Assembly: GCA_963839685.1 (NCBI GenBank)
Contig: CAWIVS010000002.1
Span: 186,001 to 250,000, forward strand
DNA from: CADEED01 sp963839685
GTDB lineage: Bacteria > Pseudomonadota > Gammaproteobacteria > Steroidobacterales > Steroidobacteraceae
DNA length: 64,000 nucleotides
Reading direction: 5' to 3'
The translations under genes and the position numbers were made by a program. The notes beneath the pieces were generated by a model that was given only the letters and a program-made list of their open reading frames with translations, was not told the origin of the DNA and did not search any database. Below are positions 46,053 through 55,980 of the stretch, piece by piece. Each line of letters starts with the position of its first letter. Position 1 is the first letter of the stretch.

Positions 46053-47265
46053 TCAGATCACGCCGCGCGACTGCAGGGCGAGCTGCGCGTCGACAGAAAT
46101 TCCCAACAGGTCTCCATACACCTGCGCATTGTGTTGACCGAGCTCGGGAGCCGGCATGCGTATCGAGCCCGGCGTGGCCGACAGTCGCGGCGCCACGTTC
46201 TGCATGCGCAGTTTTCCGAAATGCGGGTGATGGGTAGTGACGATGGCTTCGCGGGCGCTGAAGTGCGGGTCTTCCAGCATGTCCGCCGCACGGTATATCA
46301 ATCCCGAGGGCACGCCATGCTGCTCCAGCAACGCCAGCAGTTCGCGTGTCCCGAGCGTGGCGGTCCATGACGCGATGATCTCGTCGAGCTCGTGCTGGTG
46401 GGCCCCGCGCGCCTGGTGATCGCGATATCGCGGGTCAGTGGCGAGTTGCGGCGACTGCATGGCCTCACTCAGGCGGACAAACACCGTGTCCTGGTTGGCG
46501 CCGATCATCACGATGCCATCGCGGGTCGGATAGACATTCGATGGCGCGATGCGTGGCAGGATGGGACCGCTGCGTTCACGCACGTGACCGAGCTGATCGA
46601 ACTCGGTGACCAGCGATTCCATCATGCCGAGCACCGACTCGTAGATGGCGGCGTCGACCACCTGACCCGCGCCGCTGCGCTCGCGGTGATGCAGGGCGGC
46701 GAGGGCGCCCATGCAGGCGTGCACGGCGGCGAGCGAATCGCCAATGCTGATGCCGACGCGCGAGGGTGGGCGATCGGGCTCGCCGACGATGTATCGCAGC
46801 CCGCCCATGGCCTCGCCGATGCCGCCATAGCCGGCGCGCTGCGAGTAGGGTCCGCTCTGTCCAAAGCCCGACACACGCACCAGGATCAGCCGCGGATTGA
46901 CGCGCGACAGCTCATCCCAGCCGCAATTCCACTTCTCCAGCGTGCCGGGACGAAAGTTCTCGATGACCACGTCGGAGCGACTCACCAGGTCCTTGAAAAG
47001 GACTTGGCCCTCCGCCTTGGCGCAGATCCAGCGTAATGCCCTTCTTGTTGCGGCCGATCACCGGCCACCACACCGAGGGTTGACCCCGTGGTTGGGGGCC
47101 CCAATGGCGCATGGGATCGCCCTGGCCCGGTGCCTCGATCTTGATGACTTCGGCCCCCATGTCCCCCAGCAGCTGGCCGCAGAAGGGGCCTGCGATGAGC
47201 GTGCCGAGTTCGAGCACTCGAAGGTCCGCGAGCGCGCCGCGATTTGAAGCCGGTGTGTCTGACAT
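46053..47265 (-). CDS. CaiB/BaiF (class III) CoA transferase (frameshifted)
   Basis: 403 residues after removing one base from the GG at 47019-47020. The N-terminal half has LADLRVLELGTLIAGPFCGQLLGDMGAEVIKIE and IGRNKKGITLDLR. The rest is in another frame: DVVIENFRPGTLEKWNCGWDEL, VSGFGQSGPYSQRAGYGGIGEAMGGL, and the catalytic Asp in VVDAAIYESVLG. It moves CoA between acyl-CoA and a carboxylic acid; the substrate is unknown. Divergent from the HMG-CoA lyase gene with 79 bp between, suggesting a shared leucine or isoprenoid-acid catabolic function. Confidence 0.9.
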
Positions 47266-47344
47266 GGCCGCGCCTTTTATCACATGGAAGAGTGATTCAC
47301 GCGGGCACGCCGGCATTGGCAGACCCACAGGATAGAATTCACCC

Positions 47345-48271
47345 ATGAATCGGGAGCACGTCGAGATCGTGGAAGTCGGGCCGCGCGATGGCCTGCAGAG
47401 TGAATCGCAGCTGCTGCCGACCGCCAGGAAGGTGGAATTCATCCATCGGCTGGCGGCAGCCGGATTGCCGCGCATCGAGGTGGCGAGCTTCGTCAATCCC
47501 AAGCGCGTGCCACAAATGGCCGATGCCGAAGCGGTGCTCGCCGCACTCGCGCCCATGAAGCGTGCCAGCCCCTTCATCGGCCTGGTGCTGAACCGCAGGG
47601 GATTCGAGCGCGCCCAGGCGGCGGGATGTGGCGAGGTGGGCATGGCCATTGCCGCCAGCGAAAGCTTCAGCCAGCGCAACCAGGGTTGCAGCGTCGAAGA
47701 AGGTCTGGCGGCCTGGCTGGACATCGCCCGGCTCGCCAAAGACGCCGGTATTCGCGCGCAGCTGACGATTTCCACCGCCTTCGGCTGCCCCTTCGAAGGT
47801 GAGGTGGCGCCCGAGCGGGTGATCAGGCTGGCGGAACGCGCCGCGGCGGGCTCACCCGTCGAGATCGCCGTTGCCGACACCATCGGGGTGGCCGTGCCCA
47901 CGCAGGTCAGCGAGCTGCTGCGTCAGCTGCACGGCGCGATCCCGGAGACCCGTTTACGGGCGCACTTCCACAACACCCGCAATACCGGTCTCGCCAATGC
48001 CTATGCCGCGGTCGAGGCCGGCGTGCGAACGCTGGATGCCAGTTGTGGTGGCATCGGGGGTTGCCCCTTCGCGCCGGCAGCCACGGGCAACATTCCGACC
48101 GAAGATCTCATCTACATGCTCCATCGCATGGGATTCGCCACTGGCGTCGACCTGGCCGCGCTGCTCGATACCAGCCGCTGGCTGCAACAGACGCTCGATC
48201 ACGCCGTCCCCGGCATGCTCGTCAAGGCCGGGCTGTTCCCGGCGACTCAACCCCGCATGGAGACCCCGTGA
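47345..48271 (+). CDS. Hydroxymethylglutaryl-CoA lyase
   Basis: 308 residues. Splits HMG-CoA to acetoacetate and acetyl-CoA in leucine and related catabolism. DRE-TIM metallolyase barrel with EVGPRDGLQSESQLLPT, ASFVNPKRVPQMADAE, HFHNTRNTGLANAYAAVEAG, and the Cys-containing active loop GGIGGCPFAPAATGNIPTED. The stop overlaps the next start (GTGA). Confidence 0.94.
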   Translation: MNREHVEIVEVGPRDGLQSESQLLPTARKVEFIHRLAAAGLPRIEVASFVNPKRVPQMADAEAVLAALAPMKRASPFIGLVLNRRGFERAQAAGCGEVGMAIAASESFSQRNQGCSVEEGLAAWLDIARLAKDAGIRAQLTISTAFGCPFEGEVAPERVIRLAERAAAGSPVEIAVADTIGVAVPTQVSELLRQLHGAIPETRLRAHFHNTRNTGLANAYAAVEAGVRTLDASCGGIGGCPFAPAATGNIPTEDLIYMLHRMGFATGVDLAALLDTSRWLQQTLDHAVPGMLVKAGLFPATQPRMETP

Positions 48272-48813
48272 CACGTTGGCAAGTTTCGCTCCTGATCGCC
48301 GCTTCTCTGGCGGCATTGGCCGGTTGTGGCAAGGCGCCCATCGAGGAAGCCGTGGGCAAGAACGATCGCCAGGCAGTGGCCGAAGCCATCAAGGCGGGCG
48401 CCGACGTCGATGCGCGCACCTCTGCTGGCGACACGCCCTTGATGCTCGCGGCAAAATCCGCGCAGAGCAGTTCCGCGCAGGCGCTGATCGAAAGTGGCGC
48501 CGACATCCAGGTGCGGGACCAGGCCGGTAACAGCGTGCTGCATTACGCCGCCGCCAGCGGCATGACTGGCATCTGCGGCCTGCTCATCGATCGTGGCATC
48601 GCGGTCGACACGCGTGGGAAGGGTGGCGTGACTCCACTGCAATTCGCGGTGCAAGGCGGCCGCCAGGAGACGGCGAAGTACCTGGTGCGTCGCGGCGCCA
48701 GCCTCGAACAGAAAAACGACGCGGGCGCTTCGGTGCTCGACGTGGTCACCGCGAGCGGTGATCAGCGCTTCATGAATGACCTCAAGCTTGCCGCGGCGAC
48801 GCGCAATCAATGA
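48268..48813 (+). CDS. Ankyrin-repeat lipoprotein
   Basis: 181 residues from GTG 48268. The signal ends in the lipobox LAGC (Cys about residue 17), so it is a lipid-anchored envelope protein. Four ankyrin repeats follow: DRQAVAEAIKAGADVDARTSAGDTPLMLAA, then ADIQVRDQAGNSVLHYAA, then GIAVDTRGKGGVTPLQFAV, then ASLEQKNDAGASVLDVV. A partner-binding role is likely; the partner is unknown. Coupled to HMG-CoA lyase by overlap and 20 bp upstream of the peroxiredoxin gene. Confidence 0.88.
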   Translation: MTRWQVSLLIAASLAALAGCGKAPIEEAVGKNDRQAVAEAIKAGADVDARTSAGDTPLMLAAKSAQSSSAQALIESGADIQVRDQAGNSVLHYAAASGMTGICGLLIDRGIAVDTRGKGGVTPLQFAVQGGRQETAKYLVRRGASLEQKNDAGASVLDVVTASGDQRFMNDLKLAAATRNQ

Positions 48814-48833
48814 ATCAACAAGGAGACCGACAC

Positions 48834-49316
48834 ATGGCAATCAAGGCTGGCGACAAGATGCCCGCGGGCACACTCAAGACGATGACCAAGGATGGTCCGC
48901 AGGACCTGACCACCGATCAGTTGTTCAAAGGCAAGAAGGTGGTGCTGTTCTCGGTGCCGGGCGCGTTCACGCCGACCTGTGATGCCAAGCACCTGCCGGG
49001 CTTTGTCGAGAAGGCGGGCGAGCTCAAGGCAAAAGGTGTCGACACCATTGCCTGCATGGCGGTCAACGATGTGTTCGTCATGGGCGCCTGGGGCAAATAT
49101 TCCAATGTCGGCGACAACGTGTTGATGCTGGCCGATGGCAATGGCGATTACGCCAAGGCGCTGGGGCTCGAAATGGACGGACGCGGCTTCGGCATGGGCA
49201 CGCGTGGCCAGCGTTTCGCGGTGGTGGTCGACGACGGTGTCGCGAAGAGTGTGTTCGTCGAAGCGCCGAAAGAGTTCAAGGTGTCGGCGGCCGATTACGT
49301 GTTGGCGAATCTCTGA
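48834..49316 (+). CDS. Peroxiredoxin (Prx5/AhpE-like type)
   Basis: 160 residues from ATG 48834, with AAGGAG upstream. Peroxidatic Cys49 lies in FSVPGAFTPTCDAKHLPGF. It also has the CMAVNDVFVMGAWGK segment of atypical 2-Cys Prx5 proteins and RGQRFAVVVDDGV. It reduces hydrogen peroxide and alkyl hydroperoxides, probably using glutathione or glutaredoxin. Intact. Confidence 0.94.
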   Translation: MAIKAGDKMPAGTLKTMTKDGPQDLTTDQLFKGKKVVLFSVPGAFTPTCDAKHLPGFVEKAGELKAKGVDTIACMAVNDVFVMGAWGKYSNVGDNVLMLADGNGDYAKALGLEMDGRGFGMGTRGQRFAVVVDDGVAKSVFVEAPKEFKVSAADYVLANL

Positions 49317-49320
49317 TCGA

Positions 49321-50271
49321 TTACTTTCGGGAAGCGTCGATCAGTTTTTCCAGCTCCGGCACGATGGTGAAGAGGTCGCCGACGATACCAATGTCGGCGA
49401 CCTCGAAGATGGGCGCTTCGGAATCCTTGTTGATGGCGACGATGGTGCGCGCATCCTTGATGCCGGTGAGGTGCTGGATCGCACCGGAAATGCCAATCGC
49501 AATGTAGAGCTCGGGTGCGATGATCTTGCCGGTCTGCCCGACCTGCATGTCGTTAGGGGCGTAACCCGCATCCACGGCCGCGCGTGATGCGCCCACCGCC
49601 GCGCCGATCTTGTCGGCGAGGCCGTAAATGAGCTTGAACGCGTCGGCGCTGGCCAGTGCGCGCCCGCCCGAGATCACCTTCGACGCACTCTGCAGATCCG
49701 GCCGGTCACCCGCGGCCGCCGCCAGCGAGACGAAGCGCGTGTGTGCCGGCAGGGTGCCGCTGAAGGGCACGGTCTCCACCGCGGCGGATCCGTCGGCGGC
49801 GGCGGCTTCGAACGAGGCGGTGCGAATAGTCGCGACCATCCGGGGTCCGGCCACTTCCACGGTGGTGATGGCGTTGCCCGCGTAGATGGGACGCTTGAAG
49901 CGTGTGGCGCTCTCGATGCTCATCACGTCGGATACCTGCGGGGCGTCGAGCAGCGCGGCGACGCGCGGCATCAGGTCCTTGCCGAAGGTCGTCGAGGGCG
50001 CGAACACATGCGTGAAATCCTTGCCCACCTCGGCCACCTGCGGCGCCACGGTGGCGGCCAGCTGGTGTTCATTGGCGGCATGGGTCACTTCGAGCACCCG
50101 CTTCACGCCCGCCAGCTGTGCGGCCTGCGCGGCCACGGGCGAATTGCCGGTGCTGAACACCGCGACCGCGATCTCGGCGCCCGCGAGTGAACTGGCCGCC
50201 TTCACGCACTTGGCGGTGGACACATTGAGCCTGCCGCCGGCGTGCTCCGCGATGATGAGCACGCGCGTCAT
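49321..50271 (-). CDS. etfA: Electron transfer flavoprotein alpha subunit
   Basis: 316 residues. The C-terminal FAD domain has VISGGRALASADAFKLIYGLADKIGAAVGASRAAVDAGYAPND and GQTGKIIAPELYIAIGISGAIQHLTGIKDA. Accepts electrons from acyl-CoA dehydrogenases and passes them to ETF-quinone oxidoreductase. ATG 50271 overlaps the etfB stop (ATGA). Confidence 0.95.
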   Translation of the reverse strand: MTRVLIIAEHAGGRLNVSTAKCVKAASSLAGAEIAVAVFSTGNSPVAAQAAQLAGVKRVLEVTHAANEHQLAATVAPQVAEVGKDFTHVFAPSTTFGKDLMPRVAALLDAPQVSDVMSIESATRFKRPIYAGNAITTVEVAGPRMVATIRTASFEAAAADGSAAVETVPFSGTLPAHTRFVSLAAAAGDRPDLQSASKVISGGRALASADAFKLIYGLADKIGAAVGASRAAVDAGYAPNDMQVGQTGKIIAPELYIAIGISGAIQHLTGIKDARTIVAINKDSEAPIFEVADIGIVGDLFTIVPELEKLIDASRK

Positions 50272-51029
50272 ACGAGTCCCCGCTTGTGAAGCTCGGCAAA
50301 CAGCGCAGCCGTATCCTTGACCATGATGCCGCGCTGGCGCGCCGGTGGCGGTTCGGTCTTCGTCACTTTCACGCGGACGTCGGCGCCGATGCCGAGTTCG
50401 GCCAGTGGTATCGATGCCAGCGGCTTGGTCTTGGCCTTCATGATTTCCGGCAACTTGACGAAGCGCGGCTCGTTGAGGCGCAGATCCGTGGTGACCACGG
50501 CGGGCAGATCGACCTCGAGCGTCTCGAGTCCGGCGTCGACCTCGCGGGTGACGCGCGCGGTGCCATCGGTGAGTTCAATTTTCGAGGCGAAGGTGGCCTG
50601 GGGGCGGTTCCACAGCGCGGCCAGCATCTGCCCGGTCTGGTTGTTGTCGTCGTCGATGGCCTGCTTGCCGAGGATCACCAGGAATGGCTGCTCGCGCTCG
50701 ATGAGTTTCAGCAATACGCGAGCGTTGGCGAGCGGCTCGAGCACCGAGCCGGCGACCACGTGCAGCGCACGCTGCGCGCCCATCGCGAGGGCGTTACGCA
50801 ACGTGGCCTGCAATTCGGCCGGCCCGATGGTCGCCACCACGACCTCGTCCGCGCGACCGCGCTCCTTGATCCGCAGTGCCTCTTCGATCGCGATCTGGTC
50901 GAAGGGATTGATGCTCAGCTTCACGCCATCGAGCACCACGCCGGAGCCATCCGGCTTCACGCGAATGCGCACGTTGTAGTCGACGACGCGTTTGATTGCG
51001 ACCAGAATCCGTCGGGGTTGAGTAGTCAT
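50268..51029 (-). CDS. etfB: Electron transfer flavoprotein beta subunit
   Basis: 253 residues. It has ILVAIKRVVDYNVRIRVKPDG, SINPFDQIAIEEALRIKERG, and AMP-binding LVILGKQAIDDDNNQTGQMLAALW. First gene of the etfBA pair. Its start is 63 bp from the divergent permease gene. Confidence 0.95.
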   Translation of the reverse strand: MTTQPRRILVAIKRVVDYNVRIRVKPDGSGVVLDGVKLSINPFDQIAIEEALRIKERGRADEVVVATIGPAELQATLRNALAMGAQRALHVVAGSVLEPLANARVLLKLIEREQPFLVILGKQAIDDDNNQTGQMLAALWNRPQATFASKIELTDGTARVTREVDAGLETLEVDLPAVVTTDLRLNEPRFVKLPEIMKAKTKPLASIPLAELGIGADVRVKVTKTEPPPARQRGIMVKDTAALFAELHKRGLV

Positions 51030-51092
51030 TGCGAAGCGAGTGTAACGGGAGACGTGAGGGTGTTCGAGAGCAGGTTCGAGGTGCGCTGAACG

Positions 51093-52016
51093 ATGCTCGC
51101 CTACGCATTGCGGCGATTGGTCGGCCTGGTGCCGACCCTGTTCATTCTGGTATCGCTTTCGTTCTTCATCATCCGGCTCGCACCGGGCGGTCCCTTCGAC
51201 CAGGAGCAGGCGCTTCCTCCCCAGGTGCGCGCCAATCTCGATGCCGCGTACGGCCTCGACCAGCCGCTCGCCGTACAGTACGGGCGATACCTCGCGGGTA
51301 TGGCGCGCGGCGATCTCGGTCCGTCACTGCGTTATCGGGACTTTCGCGTCACCGAGCTGATCGCCGAGGGTCTGCCCCTGTCCCTAACTATCGGGCTGGC
51401 TGCCGCGGCGCTGGCGTTTCTCACCGGGGTGCCGCTCGGCGCCTTCGCCGCCTGGCGCCAGGAATCGCGCGCTGCCCGCGCGCTCATGAGCTTTTCCATG
51501 ATCGGCGTGGTCTTGCCGGGATTCGTGGTAGGGCCGCTGCTCGCGCTGGTGTTCGGCATCTACTGGCCATTGTTTCGAGTCGGCGGCTATGAACCGGGGG
51601 ACGTGCGGTTCCTGGTGCTGCCGGTGATCACACTGGCGTTGCCAGTCACCGCGTACGTCGCGCGGCTGACGCGCGACAGCATGCGTGAAGTGCTCGAAGC
51701 CAACTACATCCGCACCGCCCGCGCCAAGGGTCTCGCGGCGCGAGTGGTGTTGTGGCGGCACGCGTTGCGGCCCGCGCTCATACCCGTGGTCAGCTACCTG
51801 GGCCCGGCGATTGCCTTCGTGATCACCGGCTCGCTGGTGGTCGAGTCGGTGTTCGGTCTGCCGGGATCCGGGCGCTACCTGGTGCAGGGCGCCATCGATC
51901 GCGACTACACGCTGGTCATGGGAATGATCGTTGTCTATGGCATTTTCACGCTGGTCTGCAACCTGCTGGCCGATCTGCTGTACGGATGGCTCGATCCGCG
52001 CGTGCGCGTCGCATGA
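51093..52016 (+). CDS. Peptide-type ABC transporter permease (DppB/OppB family)
   Basis: 307 residues, six membrane helices. N-terminal segment LAYALRRLVGLVPTLFILVSLSFF, the ATPase-coupling EAA motif NYIRTARAKGL, and EYGLP-type VESVFGLPGSGRYLVQGAIDRDY are typical of dipeptide/oligopeptide permeases. The stop overlaps the next permease (ATGA). Confidence 0.93.
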   Translation: MLAYALRRLVGLVPTLFILVSLSFFIIRLAPGGPFDQEQALPPQVRANLDAAYGLDQPLAVQYGRYLAGMARGDLGPSLRYRDFRVTELIAEGLPLSLTIGLAAAALAFLTGVPLGAFAAWRQESRAARALMSFSMIGVVLPGFVVGPLLALVFGIYWPLFRVGGYEPGDVRFLVLPVITLALPVTAYVARLTRDSMREVLEANYIRTARAKGLAARVVLWRHALRPALIPVVSYLGPAIAFVITGSLVVESVFGLPGSGRYLVQGAIDRDYTLVMGMIVVYGIFTLVCNLLADLLYGWLDPRVRVA

Positions 52017-52821
52017 CCTCGGGAATTCGCACCGCGCTCATCGTCATCGGGACGCTCGCGTTGCTGGCGCTGGCGGCGCCATGGATCTCACCCTGGAGCC
52101 ACGCCACGCTCGACTGGCAGCACCTCGCCGTGGCGCCACAATTCGAAGCGTCGCACTGGTTCGGCACCGATCGGCTGGGCCGCGACCTGTTCGCCCGCGG
52201 GATGCAGGCGCTGCGCGTCTCGCTGGCTCTCGGTCTGCTCGCCACGCTGGTCAGCGTAGGCTCGGCATCGCGTGGGGTGCGTTCGCCGGCTATGTCGGCG
52301 GCCGCACCGACGCGGCGATGATGCGTTTCGTCGACATCGTATACGCGTTGCCGTACGTGTTCATCGTCATCATCCTGTCGACGTTGTTTCCGCGTGGCAG
52401 CCTTGCGGCGCTGTTCATCGCCATCGGCGCGGTGGGCTGGCTGACCATGGCGCGCATCGTGCGCGGCCAGACTCTCGCGCTCCGCCGCCGCGAATTCGTC
52501 GATGCCGCAATCGCCAGCGGCATGCGCACGCCGCAGATCCTGTGGCGCCACATCGTGCCGAACGTGATCGGCACGGTGATCGCCTACGGCACATTGACGA
52601 TTCCGCAGGTCATCCTGTTCGAGAGTTTCCTGAGTTTCCTCGGGCTCGGAGTCCAGGAGCCCTATGCCAGCCTCGGTAGTTTGATCAACGAAGGCGCGCA
52701 GGAGATGGAGTCGTCGCCGTGGATGCTGCTGGTGCCGGCCGGTCTGTTGACCCTGTTGCTGCTGGCGTTCAACGCGTTGGGCGACGCGTTGCGTGCCCGG
52801 CACGGAGCCGGCAATGGCTGA
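52013..52821 (+). CDS. Peptide-type ABC transporter permease (DppC/OppC family; frameshifted)
   Basis: 269 residues if one missing base is restored at about 52260/52261, between LLATLVSVG and LGIAWGAFAGY. It has the family HWFGTDRLGRDLFARGMQALR, the EAA motif EFVDAAIASGMRTPQILWRHIVPN and SFLGLGVQEPYASLGSLINEG. One of the few sites in the window that needs an added rather than a removed base. It overlaps the ATPase gene by 8 bp. Confidence 0.9.
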
Positions 52822-54598
52822 TGCCGCGCTGCTGACGGTTGAGAACCTGAGCGTTGCCTACGGCAACACCGCCGTGGTCGATCGCCTGTCACTCTCCGTG
52901 CCGCGCGGATCCTGTGTCGGCGTGATCGGGGAATCGGGCGCCGGCAAGACCCAGGCATTCCTGGCACTGATGGGCCTGACGCCGCCACGCGCGCGCATCG
53001 GCGGCAGCGCGCGGCTCGAGGGAGTGGATCTGTTCGGACCTTCGGCGCCGGCGCTACGCGGCCGCGAGGTGGCGATGATCTTCCAGGATCCGATGACCTC
53101 GCTGACGCCGCACCTGCGCATCGGCGACCAGATCGCCGAGCCGTTGGTGGCGCACCGTGGCATGAGCTGGCGTGACGCGCGGCGGCGCGCCGGTGAGCTG
53201 CTGGAGCAGGTGCGCATGACCGACGTGCCGCACCGGCTGCGCCAGTATCCGCACGAGTTGTCGGGCGGCATGCGCCAGCGCGCCATGATTGCCATGGCGC
53301 TGGCCTGTGATCCGAAGCTGCTGATCGCCGACGAACCGACGACGGCGCTGGACGTTTCGGTACAGGCGCAGATCCTGGCGCTGCTGCGCGAGCTCATGCG
53401 CGAGCGACGCATGACGATGGCCCTCGTGACACATGACATGGGCGTGATCGCGGCGTTGGCGGACGAGGTGCTGGTCATGCGTGGCGGCCAGGTCGTGGAA
53501 CGGGCTCCGACATCGACGCTGCTGGCGGCGCCGCGACACGATTACACACGCGCGCTGCTGGCGGCGACTCCGCGACTCGATGCGCCGGCGCGCGCGCCTC
53601 TGCCTGCCGGCGGCACCGCAACACTCGAGGTGCGCGATCTCACCGTCAGTTATCGATTGCGCGAGAGCTGGCTTGCAAAAGCCCGGCGCTTCACCGCCGT
53701 GGACTCGGTGTCGTTCGACCTCGCGGATGGTGAAGCATTGGGAATCGTCGGCGAATCCGGCTCCGGCAAATCGACACTGACAAGGGCGCTGCTGCGGCTC
53801 ACCCCGGCCGCCGCCGGTGACATCGTGTGGCTGGGACGGCCGTTGCTTGCGTTGCAGGGCGAAGCGCTGCGCGGCGCGCGCGACACGCTGCAGATCGTGT
53901 TCCAGGATCCGTTCGCCAGCCTCGATCCCTCGATGACCATCGGAGAGTGCGTCGCCGAGCCGCTGCGTGCCTTGCGTCCCTCCATGGGTGCCGAGGAACG
54001 TTCCCGGCGTGTCACGGCGATGCTGGTCGACGTCGGGCTCGACGCTTCGTTTGCCGCACGCTACAGCCCGACACTGTCGGGTGGGCAGTGCCAGCGGGTG
54101 GCCATCGCGCGTGCCATGATCCTGTCGCCCCGGCTGTTGGTGTGTGACGAGGCGGTGAGTGCGCTGGATGTGTCGATCCAGGCCCAGATCCTCGAACTTC
54201 TGGCGCGCATGAAACGCGAGCGTGACACCAGCCTGATCTTCGTGAGTCACAACCTCGCGGTGGTGCGTCAGCTCTGCGAACAGGTGCTGGTGATGTATCT
54301 CGGCAGGGTGGTGGAGTCCGGGCCAGCGCAATCCGTCTTCACGACACCGCGACATCCGTATACCCGACTGTTGTTAGAGTCCGTGCCGCGGCTGGACCCG
54401 GTACACGAGCGCGAACGACTCGCACGCCTGGCCGTACCCGGTGACACTCCCTCGGCGATCGATCGGCCCTCGGGGTGTGCATTCCGCCTGCGGTGCCCGG
54501 CAGCGGTGGCGCATTGCGCGACCACAAGTCCAGAGCCGGAAGACGCAGGAAATTCGCACCGGGTGGCCTGTTTCCGGTGGCGCGAACTGCGGAATTGA
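52814..54598 (+). CDS. Fused dual ATPase of a peptide-type ABC transporter
   Basis: 594 residues with two complete ATPase cassettes in one chain, as in YejF-type proteins. First: Walker A GESGAGKTQ, signature LSGGMRQRAMIA, Walker B LLIADEPTTALD. Second: GESGSGKST, LSGGQCQRVAIAR, LLVCDEAVSALD. The C-terminal oligopeptide-ABC extension has a Cys-rich tail (CAFRLRCPAAVAHC). No substrate-binding protein gene is nearby, so it must be encoded elsewhere. Confidence 0.93.
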   Translation: MADAALLTVENLSVAYGNTAVVDRLSLSVPRGSCVGVIGESGAGKTQAFLALMGLTPPRARIGGSARLEGVDLFGPSAPALRGREVAMIFQDPMTSLTPHLRIGDQIAEPLVAHRGMSWRDARRRAGELLEQVRMTDVPHRLRQYPHELSGGMRQRAMIAMALACDPKLLIADEPTTALDVSVQAQILALLRELMRERRMTMALVTHDMGVIAALADEVLVMRGGQVVERAPTSTLLAAPRHDYTRALLAATPRLDAPARAPLPAGGTATLEVRDLTVSYRLRESWLAKARRFTAVDSVSFDLADGEALGIVGESGSGKSTLTRALLRLTPAAAGDIVWLGRPLLALQGEALRGARDTLQIVFQDPFASLDPSMTIGECVAEPLRALRPSMGAEERSRRVTAMLVDVGLDASFAARYSPTLSGGQCQRVAIARAMILSPRLLVCDEAVSALDVSIQAQILELLARMKRERDTSLIFVSHNLAVVRQLCEQVLVMYLGRVVESGPAQSVFTTPRHPYTRLLLESVPRLDPVHERERLARLAVPGDTPSAIDRPSGCAFRLRCPAAVAHCATTSPEPEDAGNSHRVACFRWRELRN

Positions 54599-54680
54599 GG
54601 CGGGTTTCTCGCTGCTTCGGGCTGCGAAGGGCGGGGTGAGGCGGTATCCTGACGTCAGCTCCTTTCCAGATGGAACGCCG

Positions 54681-55967
54681 ATGTCCCAGGAAACCCAGAT
54701 CCGCCCCAGCGAAGGCCTGCGCCACGTCAAGTACGAGATCCGTGGACGTCTCGCCCGTCGTGCCCAGGAGCTCGAGCGCCAGGGGTACGAGATCGTGCCG
54801 CTGAACATTGGCAACCCCGGTGCATTCGGGTTCCGCACGCCGGAGACCATGCGACTCGCCATGATCGAAAACATGCCTTCTGCGGAGGGCTATTGTCACC
54901 AGAAGGGTATTTTTCCGGCGCGCGAAGCCGTGGTGATGCAGCAGCAGGCGCGCGGCATCACGGGCCTGAGCGCCGAGGAAGTTTTCATCGGCAACGGCGT
55001 CAGCGAATTGATCGATCTCACCTTGCGCGCCCTGCTCAACGCCGGCGACGAGGTGCTGATCCCGAGCCCTGACTACCCGCTCTGGTCGGCAGCGGTCAGC
55101 CTGAACGGTGGCAAGGCCGTGTACTACCCCTGTCACCCCGAGAATGAGTTCGTGCCGGACCCGGAAGAAATCGCCGCACTCATCACCCGCAAGACACGCG
55201 CCATCGTGGTCATCAATCCCAACAACCCGACAGGTGCCGTGTATCCGCGCGCGGTATGCGAGGCCATCGCGCGGCTCGCCGAGAAACACAAGCTCGTGGT
55301 GTTCAGCGATGAAATCTACGATCAGATGACCTACGACGGCGTCGAATCCATTCCGATGGCGACACTGGTTCGCGACACGGTGTGCTGCACCATGTCTGGT
55401 CTGTCGAAGATCTACCGTGCCTGCGGCTACCGCGTGGGCTGGGCGGCGTTCTCGGGCAACCTGCGCGGCGCCAGCGACTATCTCGCCGCGCTCGAGCTGC
55501 TCACTTCACTGCGCTTGTGCTCGAACGTACCGGCCCAGTGGGCGGTGCAAACGGCGCTCGGTGGTTACCAGAGCATCAAGGAACTGCTGGCGCCGGGAGG
55601 GCGGTTGTACGAATCGCGGCGCGCCATTCTCGAAGCGACGACTGCCAGTCGTTTCCTGCAACTCGCCCCGCCCAAAGGGTCCATGTACGCCTTCGTGCGC
55701 GTTGCAACGACCGAGCTGCCGGACTTCGACGATCAGACCTTTGCGCTCGATCTGCTCGAGCAGAAACATGTGCTGCTGGCGCCCGGCACCAGTTTCAACG
55801 TGCCGTATCGCGATCACTTCCGGACCACGCTGCTCCCTGACGCGACGCTGCTCAAGAAAGTGTTCACGCGCATCGATGAACTGCTCACGTCGTACGTCGG
55901 GCGAACGCCGAGCGACAGGGCACGCGTGGTACACGCCGAAGCCCGTTTCAAGCAAGACTCTAAGTAG
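54681..55967 (+). CDS. alaA: Alanine-type aminotransferase (AlaA-like)
   Basis: 428 residues from ATG 54681; the open frame extends upstream but that part is not conserved. Fold-type I PLP enzyme: LNIGNPGAFGFRTPETM, YCHQKGIFPAREAV, VINPNNPTGAVYP, FSDEIYDQMTYDG and the PLP lysine in MSGLSKIYRACGYRVGW. It resembles AlaA/YfbQ, which makes alanine from pyruvate and glutamate. The last 30 residues are a charged extension. Confidence 0.88.
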   Translation: MSQETQIRPSEGLRHVKYEIRGRLARRAQELERQGYEIVPLNIGNPGAFGFRTPETMRLAMIENMPSAEGYCHQKGIFPAREAVVMQQQARGITGLSAEEVFIGNGVSELIDLTLRALLNAGDEVLIPSPDYPLWSAAVSLNGGKAVYYPCHPENEFVPDPEEIAALITRKTRAIVVINPNNPTGAVYPRAVCEAIARLAEKHKLVVFSDEIYDQMTYDGVESIPMATLVRDTVCCTMSGLSKIYRACGYRVGWAAFSGNLRGASDYLAALELLTSLRLCSNVPAQWAVQTALGGYQSIKELLAPGGRLYESRRAILEATTASRFLQLAPPKGSMYAFVRVATTELPDFDDQTFALDLLEQKHVLLAPGTSFNVPYRDHFRTTLLPDATLLKKVFTRIDELLTSYVGRTPSDRARVVHAEARFKQDSK

Positions 55968-55980
55968 TCTTCGCAAGTTA

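Noticed and set aside
12844..52821. Programmed ribosomal frameshifting as the cause of the split genes
   Set aside because: The sites share no slippery heptamer or downstream structure, occur in unrelated housekeeping genes, and some genes would need three shifts.
53054..54355. 433-residue open frame antisense to the ABC ATPase
   Set aside because: His/Arg/Gln-rich composition typical of antisense GC-rich frames; the opposite strand has two complete ATPase cassettes.
55417..55980. Upstream extension of the AddB-like protein inside the aminotransferase gene
   Set aside because: The overlapping region is conserved as aminotransferase in its own frame; the nuclease frame there is low-quality Arg/Ser-rich sequence.
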